A stretch of 64,000 nt of DNA, taken from positions 1,116,001 through 1,180,000 of the forward strand of contig NZ_RXOL01000001.1 in the NCBI RefSeq assembly GCF_004004515.1, in the 5' to 3' direction. Below the pieces are notes generated by a model. The model did no database searches and was not told the origin of the DNA. It worked only from the letters and a program-made list of their open reading frames with translations. Shown here piece by piece: positions 18,055 through 28,454 of the stretch. Source of the stretch: Croceicoccus ponticola (GTDB lineage Bacteria; Pseudomonadota; Alphaproteobacteria; Sphingomonadales; Sphingomonadaceae). The translations under genes were made by a program, and so were the position numbers. Every line of letters begins with the position of its first letter. Positions within the stretch are counted from its first letter, which is position 1.

Positions 18055-18855
18055 TCAGTGAGCCACAAACAAGGGGATCGGGCTTTGCGACAACATGGTT
18101 CGGGTCACTCCCCCGAACACCGCCTCTGCGACTGACGGCGTGCCATAGGCGCCCATCACGATGAAGGCCGCATTGCGGTTTTCGGCATGTTTCAGGATTA
18201 CGTCGGCGACCGCGCCTCGGGTCTCCCGTTCGACGAGGTCTGCCGCGATGCCGTGGCGCGAAAGATACGTCGCCGCATCCTTCATCGCAAAGGCGCCCTC
18301 CGGCTGGTTGACCTCCAGCAAGACAACCTCGTTCGCGCGGGTCAAGAGCGGAACCGCGGCGCGCAAGGCTTCGTTGCCTGCCCGCGAACCATCCCACGCG
18401 ACGACCACGGTTCCGGTAGCGTCCATGCCGCGGCATTGCGGCGGCACCGCCAGGATCGGACGTCTTGACGCCAGCGGCAGCCGTTCGGGCCGGGCGTGGC
18501 GTTTCTCATCCGCGTCATCGCCCAATCGCGCGGACACGACGATAAGGTCGGCCATCTGGGACGCGTCGATCATCGCCTCGACCAATGTGCCGTAAGTCTC
18601 CCCCATCGACCAAGCGACATCTTCTGTCGCCAGCCGCTGGGTCAGCCGGGCAACGTTCTTGCCCTCTCGCTCCTGCTCCTTGACCATGACGGTCGCTTCG
18701 AACGAGTCCGCGTAATAATCGGATATGATCATCGGCAGCGCCATGACGTCGAGGCATTCGAGATGACCGTTCAAGGCGCGCGTGACGTCGAGCGCCACCT
18801 GCAAGCGCGCCTCTTGTCCCGTATCGTCGTGCACGAGCAGCAAAATATTTTTCAT
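18055..18855 (-). CDS. Universal stress protein, tandem-domain
   Basis: A 266-residue UspA-type protein with two Usp halves. The N-terminal half (KNILLLVHDDTGQEARLQVAL) is degenerate in its nucleotide loop. The C-terminal half (about 145-265) has VVVAWDGSRAGNEALRAA and VMGAYGTPSVAEAVFGGVT, the ATP-binding-type glycine pattern. The ATG at 18855 has AGGAGA eight bases upstream. A well-matched copy of the shared island motif lies 60-75 bp upstream. Usp proteins accumulate in arrested or oxygen-limited cells; the specific role is unknown. Confidence 0.9.
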   Translation of the reverse strand: MKNILLLVHDDTGQEARLQVALDVTRALNGHLECLDVMALPMIISDYYADSFEATVMVKEQEREGKNVARLTQRLATEDVAWSMGETYGTLVEAMIDASQMADLIVVSARLGDDADEKRHARPERLPLASRRPILAVPPQCRGMDATGTVVVAWDGSRAGNEALRAAVPLLTRANEVVLLEVNQPEGAFAMKDAATYLSRHGIAADLVERETRGAVADVILKHAENRNAAFIVMGAYGTPSVAEAVFGGVTRTMLSQSPIPLFVAH

Positions 18856-18915
18856 GGCGAAGTTCTCCTGCCGGATCCTTCGCAAACCCTATGGGGCGGC
18901 GAGAAATCGGCTATC

Positions 18916-18930
18916 GGGAAAACTACGGAG
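18916..18930 (-). promoter_or_regulatory. Candidate FixJ-type operator for the tandem usp gene
   Basis: Minus-strand reading CTCCGTAGTTTTCCC, 61-75 bp upstream of the start codon. This is one of the best copies, with an intact TTTTCCC right half. Confidence 0.45.
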
Positions 18931-18968
18931 CCAATGGCGTTGGTGACGCGCCGTGGCGCGCCATGCCG

Positions 18969-19271
18969 TCATCTCGCGATGCCGCACCCGGGGTCGTTAC
19001 CCGTCGGCCAATCGTCGACATTCAAATCACAAGGCGGAACATCGTCGGGCGACATATCATCGACATTCATATAGTCGGGCGGCGTTTCGTCTGGGGGCAT
19101 ATCGTCGGGTGAGGGAAATTCCTCCGGCGAACGGTCCGGCTCGTCGATATCGGGCGACGGCGGATAAGTCTCCGGCGGCTCTTCGGGCTGAGGCTCGGCC
19201 GGCACCGGCTCGATCCCGGGGGGTTCCTGGGGTTCGATCCGGTCCGGCTGGCTGGGAGGGACGCTGGCCAC
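18969..19271 (-). CDS. Small acidic proline-rich protein downstream of hsp20
   Basis: A 100-residue product with extreme composition: about one third Pro, many Asp and Glu, few hydrophobics, with loose repeats such as PDDMPPDETPPDY and DDMSPDDVPPCD. It is certainly disordered and has no signal peptide. The likely start is GTG at 19271, only 14 bases after the hsp20 stop, so it is probably cotranscribed; I see no good ribosome site. Openings of the type VPPSQPDRIEPQ are familiar from small hypothetical proteins of sphingomonads, which supports a real gene. Function unknown. Confidence 0.6.
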   Translation of the reverse strand: MASVPPSQPDRIEPQEPPGIEPVPAEPQPEEPPETYPPSPDIDEPDRSPEEFPSPDDMPPDETPPDYMNVDDMSPDDVPPCDLNVDDWPTGNDPGCGIAR

Positions 19272-19285
19272 GCTATGTCGCTGCG

Positions 19286-19768
19286 TCAGCTGACCGCGAT
19301 CTTGCGAACGCGGCTTACGGCCTGCTTGTCCTTCTTCAGGTCGATCTTGAGCACGCCATGACGATACTTCGCCTCTATCCCTTCGGGGTCGACGTCTGCG
19401 GGCAGGGAAAGCTGCCGCCGGAACGAACCGTAGCTGCGCTCGCTGACGAGATAGTCACCCGTCTTCTCTTCGCTTTCGGCGCGCTTTTCACCCGATATCG
19501 AAAGGATGCCGTCGGCGTACTGCACGTCGATATCCTTTTCCTCCAGCCCCGGCAGTTCGACCGCCAGTTCGTAATGGTCCTTGCGATCCTTTAGCTCCAC
19601 AGCCGGGCTGAATTCCATGACCGACGGCATGCGGAACATGCTGCGCATCGTGCGCGGAAAGCTCATCTCATCAAACAGCTGGTCGATTTCGTCGCGAAGG
19701 CGACCGAAGACGGCAGGCAGGTTGTGCTCGCGCGCGGTCTGGACAGGCAGGGTTGCTTGCTCGTTCAT
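19286..19768 (-). CDS. Small heat shock protein, Hsp20/alpha-crystallin family
   Basis: A 160-residue ATP-independent holdase. The alpha-crystallin domain occupies about 50-150, with FSPAVELKDRKDHYELAVEL, PGLEEKDIDV, GILSISGEKRAE and the conserved late motif YRHGVLKIDLKK. The N-terminal arm is amphipathic (FGRLRDEIDQLFDEM), and the C-terminus lacks a clear IXI tail. The ATG at 19768 has AAGGAG eight to twelve bases upstream. A motif copy about 90 bp upstream suggests control with the other island genes instead of, or in addition to, heat control. Confidence 0.95.
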   Translation of the reverse strand: MNEQATLPVQTAREHNLPAVFGRLRDEIDQLFDEMSFPRTMRSMFRMPSVMEFSPAVELKDRKDHYELAVELPGLEEKDIDVQYADGILSISGEKRAESEEKTGDYLVSERSYGSFRRQLSLPADVDPEGIEAKYRHGVLKIDLKKDKQAVSRVRKIAVS

Positions 19769-20086
19769 GGCGAATTGCTCCTTGGTTCGGCACGCCACGG
19801 CTTTGCCAGCGAGGCGTGTTCCAGCGGGTTAATCGTCACGACCGCCAAGCGGGATTGGGTAATTTACGGAAGGGCCGCCAGCTGCAAATGGTGTCTGCGT
19901 AATGACCGCATCGGGAACTTTACGAGTTAGCACGGGCATCCCTTCGCGCATATTATCGGGGATGCAGGCGGTCCTGCCCGGCGACCCGTCCCCGCCCGAG
20001 AGACCCCGGGGCCGCCTGCACAATTTCCCGCCCTTCGACAGACTGCAAACATGCGCGCGACGGGCGCGGTGGCCAGCCGGATCGGC
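19769..20086. other. Hsp20 promoter region, no gene
   Basis: This 318-bp stretch contains the hsp20 leader, the operator candidate at 19857-19871 and a related element GTAATGACCGCATCGGGAAC near 19900. The remainder toward the acetyltransferase stop is GC-rich and shows no gene. Confidence 0.6.
19857..19871 (-). promoter_or_regulatory. Candidate FixJ-type operator for hsp20
   Basis: Minus-strand reading TTCCGTAAATTACCC, about 90 bp upstream of the hsp20 ATG. The copy before the antiporter gene (TTCCGCAAAGTTACC) resembles it most. Confidence 0.4.
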
Positions 20087-20626
20087 TCAGTTGAATTCCG
20101 CTTCCACCAGCACCAGCGTGGGATCGCCATCATAAGCCCGCGCCCTGAAACCCAGCGTGCGTTCCACCTCCAGCGCGTCGTGGTTTGCCCTGCTTTCGAT
20201 CGAGCGCAGCGTTTTCAGCCCCCGTTCGCGGGCTAGGTCGGCCGCATGGCGCAGCAGGGTCCAGCCGATGCCCTTGCCGCGAAATTCGTCCGCCACCACG
20301 ACCGCGACTTCGGCGATCTCCAACCCCTTGTCTGCGACCAGCATTACGCTGCCCGCCAGCGCTCCCGATGCGTGGTCGAAAGCCAGCAGGTGTTCGGCCT
20401 GGCGATGATCCACCTCGATCATGCTGGCGATCTGATGGGGTTTCACGACGCTGAGACCGGTCAGGAAACGAAAGCGCAGGTCTTCTACGTCCATCCGGTG
20501 AAACAGGTCGGCCAGCGCAGGACCATCGGAAACCGTGACCGGCCGCAGGTCGAGCTTCATCCCGCTGCGGGTTTCCAGTTCCTGCGAAAAAGGTTCGCCA
20601 AGCGTGCGGTCGATCGCGTTGCCCAT
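20087..20626 (-). CDS. GNAT-family N-acetyltransferase
   Basis: A 179-residue acyl-CoA-dependent transferase. The acetyl-CoA pyrophosphate loop is DEFRGKGIGWTLLRHA near residue 115, preceded by the core strand IAEVAVVVAD. The N-terminal KLDLRPVTVSDGPALADLFHRM is characteristic of the group found fused to acyl-CoA synthetases or alone in stress islands. The ATG at 20626 has AGGAACGACA before it; a longer frame to 20746 lacks a ribosome site. Substrate unknown, possibly a protein lysine. Confidence 0.85.
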   Translation of the reverse strand: MGNAIDRTLGEPFSQELETRSGMKLDLRPVTVSDGPALADLFHRMDVEDLRFRFLTGLSVVKPHQIASMIEVDHRQAEHLLAFDHASGALAGSVMLVADKGLEIAEVAVVVADEFRGKGIGWTLLRHAADLARERGLKTLRSIESRANHDALEVERTLGFRARAYDGDPTLVLVEAEFN

Positions 20627-20882
20627 TGTCGTTCCTGTCTTTTCCCCGGGCGCGCGGCGCGCAGCCATCTTCAGATCCCTTGCGAGTTGGTCACCCATCG
20701 CGAAATTCGTAGAGTTCCCGATGGCCCCCGACACAAGGAACGCCAAAAGGAGTGGGCGACCGGCGCGCTACGGAGAATCCCTGATCGCGGCGGCGATGCG
20801 GTCCGCCCATCGTCGATCGTCAGCAGCCCGTGGGGACCAAGCGTGCGCCAGGAACAAAGCAATCGCGCGTCAGGATCGCGCC

Positions 20883-22028
20883 ATGGCTAGGGGCCAGCCC
20901 CCGACCGTCGGCACGCGTCCCGACAACAGTGTCCCGGGGTTTGGCCCGGCACCAGCGGGTCGACGCGAATTCGCGGTCCGGCTGGTCATGGTCGTCATGG
21001 CTATTATCGCGACCTATGTGCTTTACGAACTGATCGACCTCGTCCTGCTCGCCTTCGCGGCGATCCTCGTCGCGATAACCTTGCAAGCCGCGGCCGATCC
21101 GCTGGTACGCACGGCCGGAATGCGGCGCGGGCCCGCACTGGCGATAAGCGGCACGCTCATGGTCATGTTGATCGCGCTGATCGTGGCCGCGTTCGGAGCT
21201 GAAATCGGGAGCCAGATGGACTTCGCGCTGGAACGCCTGCCGACCGCGGCGAGCGAACTTGTCCGGCGGCTCGAGGAATTGGGCATCTCGCACCAGATGC
21301 TCGCCGAATTGCGCGACCTTGCCGCCGGCGAAAAGGCCGCATTGTTGGCGGCCAGCGTGGCTGCCGATGCCGTGGGTATCATTGCGGCAGGAGTGCTGGT
21401 GATCGTCACCGGCGTCTATCTGGCCGCACAGCCGCGGGTCTATTTCGACGGCATGCTCGCGTTCGTGTCGTCGGCGCGAAGGCGCGCGGCGATCGAAGCT
21501 CTGTGCCTCGATGTGTCGGGCGAATTGCGGCACTGGCTCGTGGCTCAGATCATCCTCATGGTGCTGGTCGGTTCGCTCACCGGAATCGGCGCATGGATGC
21601 TGGGTCTGCCCGCGCCGATGGCGCTTGGCCTGATCGCCGGGTTGTTCGAATTCCTGCCCTATATCGGTCCGCTGCTCACCACCATTCCGGCCATCGCGCT
21701 CGGGCTGGCGATCGATATCGAAACCGCGATGCTGATGCTGGGCTGGATCTTCATCGTCCAGCAGCTCGAAGGCCTTTTTCTCACGCCCATGATCCTGAAC
21801 AAGGCGGTCCGGCTTCCGCCTGCGGTTTCTTTGCTGGCACTTGTCGGCGCGGGGCTGCTGCTCGGCACGGCGGGCGTCCTGCTGGCGGCACCGGCCGCGG
21901 TCGTCGGTTATGTGATCTATCGCCGGATGCTCGGCCGGCGCGACGCGTTCGCAAGCGCCCTGCCCGCCGACCCTGCCAATTTGCCGCCCGATATTCAGCA
22001 CGACGTGCCACCCGCCGCAATCCTGTGA
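20883..22028 (+). CDS. AI-2E-family (PerM-like) membrane transporter
   Basis: A 381-residue polytopic protein with about eight transmembrane segments: two near 30-75, one near 80-110, a soluble helical loop (about 115-170), and a C-terminal group including IGAWMLGLPAPMALGLIAGL, FEFLPYIGPLLTTIPAIALG and the LEGLFLTPMILNKAVRLPP motif typical of the family. Homologues have been linked to autoinducer-2 export or Na+/H+ antiport; the substrate here is unknown. The ATG at 20883 keeps the hydrophilic N-terminus short. The C-terminal 30 residues are Pro/Ala-rich. Confidence 0.88.
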   Translation: MARGQPPTVGTRPDNSVPGFGPAPAGRREFAVRLVMVVMAIIATYVLYELIDLVLLAFAAILVAITLQAAADPLVRTAGMRRGPALAISGTLMVMLIALIVAAFGAEIGSQMDFALERLPTAASELVRRLEELGISHQMLAELRDLAAGEKAALLAASVAADAVGIIAAGVLVIVTGVYLAAQPRVYFDGMLAFVSSARRRAAIEALCLDVSGELRHWLVAQIILMVLVGSLTGIGAWMLGLPAPMALGLIAGLFEFLPYIGPLLTTIPAIALGLAIDIETAMLMLGWIFIVQQLEGLFLTPMILNKAVRLPPAVSLLALVGAGLLLGTAGVLLAAPAAVVGYVIYRRMLGRRDAFASALPADPANLPPDIQHDVPPAAIL

Positions 22029-22037
22029 GAGCGCGCT

Positions 22038-22052
22038 CTCCGTATCATCCCG
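22038..22052 (+). promoter_or_regulatory. Candidate FixJ-type operator for the SDR gene
   Basis: CTCCGTATCATCCCG lies 55 bp upstream of the SDR start, just after the AI-2E gene stop. Confidence 0.4.
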
Positions 22053-22106
22053 AATGAAGCTTGCCTTGCCCCGCCGGTAGAAACCCGATCCGGGAAGGAT
22101 GCGCGG

Positions 22107-22868
22107 ATGATCGGGATAACCGGCATTGCAACAAAGGACTTGCGCCTCGTCGTTACGGGCGGCGCACGCGGCATCGGCGCGGCGACCGCGCGGTTGCTGG
22201 CACGCGATGGCGCGCGTGTCATGATCTGCGACGTCATCGACGATGAAGGCGCGACGCTGGCCGGCGAGCTTGGACCCGGCGTGCGCTATCAGCGGCTCGA
22301 CGTGACGAGCGCCGATGACTGGAACGATGCGCTTGCCGCCGCCGAAGCCGCGTTCGGGCACGTCAACGCCCTGTTCAACAACGCCGGCATATTGGGGTTG
22401 GGCAGCGTCACCGAATGCACGCCCGACGATTTTCGTCGGATCATCGAAGTCAACCTCACCGGCATGTTCCTGGGTATTCGCGCCTCGGTTCCGGCCCTGC
22501 GGCGCGCAGGCGGCGGCGTCATCGTCAACACATCGTCCACCGCCGGACTGCAAGGATATGGCGGGCTGGCCGCCTATGTCGCCAGCAAGTGGGGCCTGCG
22601 CGGCCTGACCAAGGCGGCGGCGCTCGATCTTGCCCCCGATGACATCCGCGTCGTTTCTGTCCACCCCGGCCCTATCCGGACGCCGATGACTGCAAACATG
22701 TCGGACGCCGTGGCCGCGGCCCAACCGATCCCGCGTTTCGGAGAGGCGGACGAAGTCGCAAGGATGGTCCGCTTCCTGTTGACGGAGGCGAGTTATTCCA
22801 CCGGCAGCGAATTCGTGATCGATGGCGGCGCAGTGACGGGACAAGTCATTCCGCTTGGCGAGGAATAG
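22107..22868 (+). CDS. Short-chain dehydrogenase/reductase
   Basis: A 253-residue classical SDR with the NAD(P) loop VTGGARGIGAA, NNAG at about residue 91, catalytic Ser in NTSSTAG and the YVASK pair. An Asp at the end of the second strand (MICDVIDDEG) favours NAD. The C-terminal GSEFVIDGGAVTG is usual. Substrate is a hydroxysteroid or other secondary alcohol by family habit only. GGAAGG precedes the ATG by nine bases. The 63-residue gene downstream may be cotranscribed. Confidence 0.92.
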   Translation: MIGITGIATKDLRLVVTGGARGIGAATARLLARDGARVMICDVIDDEGATLAGELGPGVRYQRLDVTSADDWNDALAAAEAAFGHVNALFNNAGILGLGSVTECTPDDFRRIIEVNLTGMFLGIRASVPALRRAGGGVIVNTSSTAGLQGYGGLAAYVASKWGLRGLTKAAALDLAPDDIRVVSVHPGPIRTPMTANMSDAVAAAQPIPRFGEADEVARMVRFLLTEASYSTGSEFVIDGGAVTGQVIPLGEE

Positions 22869-22903
22869 GCACGACATAACAAAGACAGAGGATAGAAAAA
22901 GGC

Positions 22904-23095
22904 ATGTTTCCCAATTCCCTGATCGAATGCATCCGCGACGGGCGGCACCCGCGCCAGTCGGAACTCGAAGCCTTGAGCGATCGTCTCTGGCGCGAAGGGT
23001 TGTCGCACATCGCGGTTTGTCAGCCCGGACTCGCCCGCGTCATGGCACGGGTGGCCACGCTGGGGGCCGAACGCGTCCGTGCGGCTTGCGCCTAG
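22904..23095 (+). CDS. Small hypothetical protein, 63 residues
   Basis: The product has one predicted amphipathic helical core (LEALSDRLWREGLSHIAV) and no membrane segment or known domain. An A/G-rich leader with GAGGAT and AAAAGG precedes the ATG. Its TAG stop and the TAG stop of the convergent acyl carrier protein gene share a CTAG tetramer (23092-23095). I cannot assign a function. Confidence 0.55.
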   Translation: MFPNSLIECIRDGRHPRQSELEALSDRLWREGLSHIAVCQPGLARVMARVATLGAERVRAACA

Positions 23096-23370
23096 CTGGC
23101 GCTATCTGGTGAAGACGACGTTCCAGCACCAAGCCGGTCGCCCAAGTATCGGACGCCGCCGCCGATCGTGACCAGTTGCCCGACGTCGGCATCGGGAATG
23201 TCGATACCCAGCTTCTTGCTCAACGCGATCACGATGTTGAAAATATCCATTGAATCAAGGTCGATCGCTTCGCGCAGATCCTCGTCCTCGGCAATGACAG
23301 CCAGATCGGCTTCGGGCGCGATATTGCCTATTTCCTCCAGCATGGCGGCGCGAAGGTCGCTTTCGTTCAT
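23092..23370 (-). CDS. Acyl carrier protein-like phosphopantetheine-binding protein
   Basis: A 92-residue single-domain carrier protein. The attachment motif is IDLDSMDIFNIVIAL, with Ser in the position that receives 4'-phosphopantetheine. The rest is a four-helix ACP pattern with acidic helix I. It starts with ATG overlapping the stop of the E2 gene and ends the five-gene operon of acyl-CoA ligase, E1 alpha, E1 beta and E2. It is not in a fatty-acid synthesis cluster, so it probably serves this operon: for example it may take the acyl group formed by the dehydrogenase. That role is inferred from position. Confidence 0.88.
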   Translation of the reverse strand: MNESDLRAAMLEEIGNIAPEADLAVIAEDEDLREAIDLDSMDIFNIVIALSKKLGIDIPDADVGQLVTIGGGVRYLGDRLGAGTSSSPDSAS

Positions 23371-24578
23371 AGCACTCCCGGCTCCTGCATCAGTTTGTCG
23401 ATCCGCAGCAGCAGCAGCGCGCCCCGGTGGCCGTCGTTGGCGCGATGATCGCCCGCCAGCGATACTTGCACGATCGGCCGCACGGCCAGCGCATCGCCCA
23501 CCGCCCATGGCCGGGGCAACGCTGCGCCAAAGCCGATGATGGCGACCTGCGGCGGATAGATCACCGGCAACAGCGCCTCCACCCCCCGATCGCCAAGGTT
23601 CGACACGGTCACGGTCGGATCGCTGATTTCCGACGAATGGAAACGCCCGTTGCGCACCCGCCCGACAAGCTCGCGCATCTGGGTCATCAACCGAGCCAGT
23701 GGCAATTTGTCGACATCGTGGATCGCGGGCGCAGCCAGCCCACCGCCGCGAATGGAGATCGCAAGGCCGGTGTGGATGGACGACGATGGCTGAAACTTGC
23801 CATCTTCGTAGAAACCGTTGAATTCGCCGTAATCGAGCAAGGCCAGCGCCACCGCCTTGAGCTGGAGCGCGCCCATCAACAATCGTTGTTCAGGCAGGCG
23901 CTGGGCATTATAGGCGTTCAGCCAAGCGGTGGCGGCCGACATGTCCATCGAATGGGACAGGTAATAATGCGGTATCTCTCGCTTTGATCGCGCCATCGCC
24001 GCGGCAATCGCGCGGCGCATGGGCCCAAGGTCGGCGGCTGCCGATGCCGCAGGCTTTGCCGCCTGCCCCTCGACATCCGTAGGCCCCTGGACATCCGCAT
24101 GCCCCTCGACATCCGACACCACGATGGCGCCGCCCGCGCCGGTTCCGGTCAGTGCCGAAAGATCGATGCCGCGCTCTTGCGCCAACTTGCGTGCAGCCGG
24201 GGACGCCAATGGTACAGCGGACGGAGGCGGCGGCACGTGTTCGGGTGCCGCAACTGGCGGGGCTTCGACCGTGAGCGGAGGAGCTTCGACCGCAACCGGC
24301 CCAGCGTCGACCGCGACAACCGGTGTGACGACCGCCGCTTCCCCCTCCGCGCGGATCGATGCCAACGGCGTTCCGACCGGCACCTTGCTGCCCGGTTCGA
24401 CCAAAAGCTTTTCCAGAATGCCCGTTTCGAAAACCTCGACCTCTATCGCGCCCTTTTCGGTTTCGACGACCGCGATGATGTCACCGTGCGCGATGGCATC
24501 GCCCGGCTTGCGCAACCATTCGACCAGCGTGCCCGCCTCCATCCCCGCGCCCAGCGACGGCATGGCGAACAGGCCCAC
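23367..24578 (-). CDS. 2-oxoacid dehydrogenase E2 (lipoyl acyltransferase)
   Basis: A 403-residue E2. The lipoyl domain (about 5-80) carries the lipoylated Lys in VVETEKGAIEVEVFETG. A Pro/Val/Ala linker follows, then the peripheral-subunit-binding domain (PAARKLAQERGIDLSALTGT), a short repeat linker and the catalytic domain ending in the active site DHRANDGHRGALLLLRI (His and Asp of HRxxxDG conserved). The start is GTG at 24578, one base after the E1 beta stop, giving GLFAMPSLG. No E3 gene is nearby, so E3 must come from another complex. The acyl substrate is likely acetyl or a short branched chain. Confidence 0.9.
   Translation of the reverse strand: MGLFAMPSLGAGMEAGTLVEWLRKPGDAIAHGDIIAVVETEKGAIEVEVFETGILEKLLVEPGSKVPVGTPLASIRAEGEAAVVTPVVAVDAGPVAVEAPPLTVEAPPVAAPEHVPPPPSAVPLASPAARKLAQERGIDLSALTGTGAGGAIVVSDVEGHADVQGPTDVEGQAAKPAASAAADLGPMRRAIAAAMARSKREIPHYYLSHSMDMSAATAWLNAYNAQRLPEQRLLMGALQLKAVALALLDYGEFNGFYEDGKFQPSSSIHTGLAISIRGGGLAAPAIHDVDKLPLARLMTQMRELVGRVRNGRFHSSEISDPTVTVSNLGDRGVEALLPVIYPPQVAIIGFGAALPRPWAVGDALAVRPIVQVSLAGDHRANDGHRGALLLLRIDKLMQEPGVL
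24065..24118. repeat. Three 18-bp tandem repeats in the E2 linker
   Basis: Units beginning GCCCCTCGACATCCG recur at 24065, 24083 and 24101 with a period of exactly 18. They encode six-residue repeats DVEGHA, DVQGPT, DVEGQA in the flexible linker between binding domain and core. Confidence 0.85.
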
Positions 24579-24579
24579 G

Positions 24580-25554
24580 TCAGCGGCCCAGAACCGCGCG
24601 GGCGGCGGATACGATCCGCTCCACGCTCGGCAGGGCCGCTGCCTCGAGATGCGCGGCATAGGGGATCGGGACTTCCGCGCTGCACACCCGGGCCAGCGGG
24701 GCATCCAGCGTCCAGAATCCGCCTTCGACGATGCGGGCCATGATCTCCGCCGAAATGCTGCCCGAACGCCATCCTTCGTCGACGATGACGGCCCGGCGGG
24801 TCTTGGCCACGCTGGTCAGGATCGCCGCTTCGTCCAGCGGACGCAGAACGCGAAGGTCGATCACTTCGGCGCTGATGCTTACCGCCGCCAGCTGCTCTGC
24901 CGCGGCCAGCACTTTGCCCAGCGATCCGCCATAAGTGATCAGGCTGACATCGCCCCCTTCGCGACGCACGACGGCCCTGTCGATGTCGCATGTCGGCTCA
25001 CCCGCGATATCGGCGCTGTCGTTGTAGAGTAGCGCGTTTTCGAAGATCAGCACCGGGTCCGGATCGTCCAGCGCGGGCTTCAGCATCCAGCGGGCATCCT
25101 CCACCGTGGCCGGGGTCAGGACGCGCAGGCCGGGGATATGCGCGAACCAGCCTTCAAGGCTGTGGGAATGCTGCGCCGCCAGTTGTCGCCCGCCGCCGGT
25201 CGCCATGCGGATCACGACGGGCACGTTGAACTGGCCGCCCGACATGTGGCGGATCGTTGCGGCATTGTTCATGATCTGATCGAGCGCGAGGAGCGAGAAG
25301 TTGCATGTCATCAGTTCCACGATCGGGCGCATGCCGCCCATCGCCGCGCCGATGCCGATGCCGGTGAACGCGCTTTCCGAAAGCGGCGTATCGCGAACTC
25401 GGCCAGGGCCGAATTCCTCAAGCAGGCCCTTGGATACCGCGTAACTACCGCCGTAATGGCCCACGTCCTCGCCCATCAGGAACACGCGCGTATCGGCCAG
25501 CATCGCCTCGCGGATCGCTTCGCGCATAGCCTCGCGATAGGTCATGACCGTCAT
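24580..25554 (-). CDS. 2-oxoacid dehydrogenase E1 component, beta subunit
   Basis: A 324-residue transketolase-like beta subunit. Recognisable blocks are [60 protein letters not shown] and the C-terminal [14 protein letters not shown]. With the alpha subunit it decarboxylates a 2-oxoacid using thiamine diphosphate and passes the acyl group to lipoyl-E2. The ATG at 25554 overlaps the alpha-subunit stop as ATGA, so translation is coupled. Sequence blocks match the acetoin/pyruvate dehydrogenase type better than the branched-chain type, but this is a judgement by eye. Confidence 0.92.
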   Translation of the reverse strand: MTVMTYREAMREAIREAMLADTRVFLMGEDVGHYGGSYAVSKGLLEEFGPGRVRDTPLSESAFTGIGIGAAMGGMRPIVELMTCNFSLLALDQIMNNAATIRHMSGGQFNVPVVIRMATGGGRQLAAQHSHSLEGWFAHIPGLRVLTPATVEDARWMLKPALDDPDPVLIFENALLYNDSADIAGEPTCDIDRAVVRREGGDVSLITYGGSLGKVLAAAEQLAAVSISAEVIDLRVLRPLDEAAILTSVAKTRRAVIVDEGWRSGSISAEIMARIVEGGFWTLDAPLARVCSAEVPIPYAAHLEAAALPSVERIVSAARAVLGR

Positions 25555-26542
25555 GCCCGCGCCTCCGCCCCGACATGGCGGGTCAGCGTGTCGACCGGCT
25601 CCCACGTGCCCTTTTCGGCAAAATCTGTGGCGTCGGCGACTTCGGCGGCGACTTCGGCTTCGATTTTCGCAATGTCGTCATCGTGCAATTCACCCGCGGC
25701 CACGGCCCAATCGCGAAAGCGGACGATGGGGTCGCGCTTCATCCAATCCTCGATCTCCTTCTTTTTACGGTAAAGCTGCGGATCAAACATCGAATGGGCG
25801 CGAAAGCGATAAGTCCGGCATTCGAGGAAGAACGGCCCCTTGCCATCGCGAATAGCGGCGACGGCGCGACGGGCCGCAGCCTCCACATCCACCACGTTCA
25901 TGCCGTCGACGACTTCAGACGGTACCCTGTAACCCGCGGCCTTGGTCCGCAGGTCCGTTTCCGATTCCGACAGGGTCAATGCGGTGCCCATGGCGTAAAG
26001 GTTGTTTTCGCACACGAAAAGCACGGGCAAACGCCACAACGCGGCAAGGTTCATCGTTTCGTGAAATTCGCCTTCGGCCGCCGCGCCTTCGCCAAAAAAG
26101 CAGGCCGTGACACCGGCGCGCGACTGCATCGCGTCGGCCAACGCAAGGCCCGCCGCAATCGGCATTCCACCCGCCACGATAGCGTTGCCGCCGTAAAAGC
26201 GGTTAGCCGCATCGAACAGATGCATCGATCCCCCGCGCCCGCCGCTGCACCCTTCCTGCTTGCCATACATTTCGGCCATGATCCGCCGGGCCGATATGCC
26301 GCGCACCAGCGCGTGGCCGTGCTCGCGGTACGTGGCAACCACCGCGTCGTCGGGTGTTAGCGCCTGCATCACGCCAACGGCTACAGCCTCCTGCCCAATG
26401 TACAGATGCAGAAAGCCGCGGATCTTTTCCTTCGTGTAAAGCTCGGCGCACCTTTCCTCGAATCGCCGCACGCGGATCATCTGGCGCAGCAGTTCGCGGC
26501 AATGGGCATGGTCGAGCTTTACGCGCACGGCGGCGGCATCGG

Positions 26543-26546
<4 letters not shown>
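25551..26546 (-). CDS. 2-oxoacid dehydrogenase E1 component, alpha subunit
   Basis: A 331-residue alpha subunit with [20 protein letters not shown] near the N-terminus, [22 protein letters not shown] and the thiamine-diphosphate motif [17 protein letters not shown]...ENNLYAMGT (here GEG instead of the usual GDG). It ends with [15 protein letters not shown]. The heterotetrameric E1 forms with the next gene. The ATG at 26546 overlaps the stop of the acyl-CoA synthetase gene. Pyruvate or acetoin are the most likely substrates by resemblance. Confidence 0.92.
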
Positions 26547-28294
<1,748 letters not shown>

Positions 28295-28375
28295 CAGGCG
28301 GATCGGTTCAAGGCGCAGATGAATGACGGCATGTCACCCTTGTCGCGGGGCCATGCCGCCGGGTAACCTAGGAAT

Positions 28376-28390
28376 ATCCCGTATCGGGAT
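28376..28390. promoter_or_regulatory. Palindrome in the divergent ligase/flavoprotein promoter
   Basis: ATCCCG-TAT-CGGGAT is an inverted repeat between the divergent acyl-CoA ligase and flavoprotein genes. Its inner CCGTATCGGG recurs exactly at 10402-10411 in the ppsA promoter region and resembles the shared island motif. Confidence 0.4.
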
Positions 28391-28454
28391 GGCCCGCCCG
28401 CCCTCCGGGATTCTACGCATATCGCCCAAGGTTGCCCCGGGCCTTGATGGCGCG

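Noticed and set aside
20820-22877. Long minus-strand open frame (685 codons) opposite the AI-2E and SDR genes
   Set aside because: Composition is His/Gln/Arg-rich shadow sequence and both plus-strand genes have unmistakable motifs.
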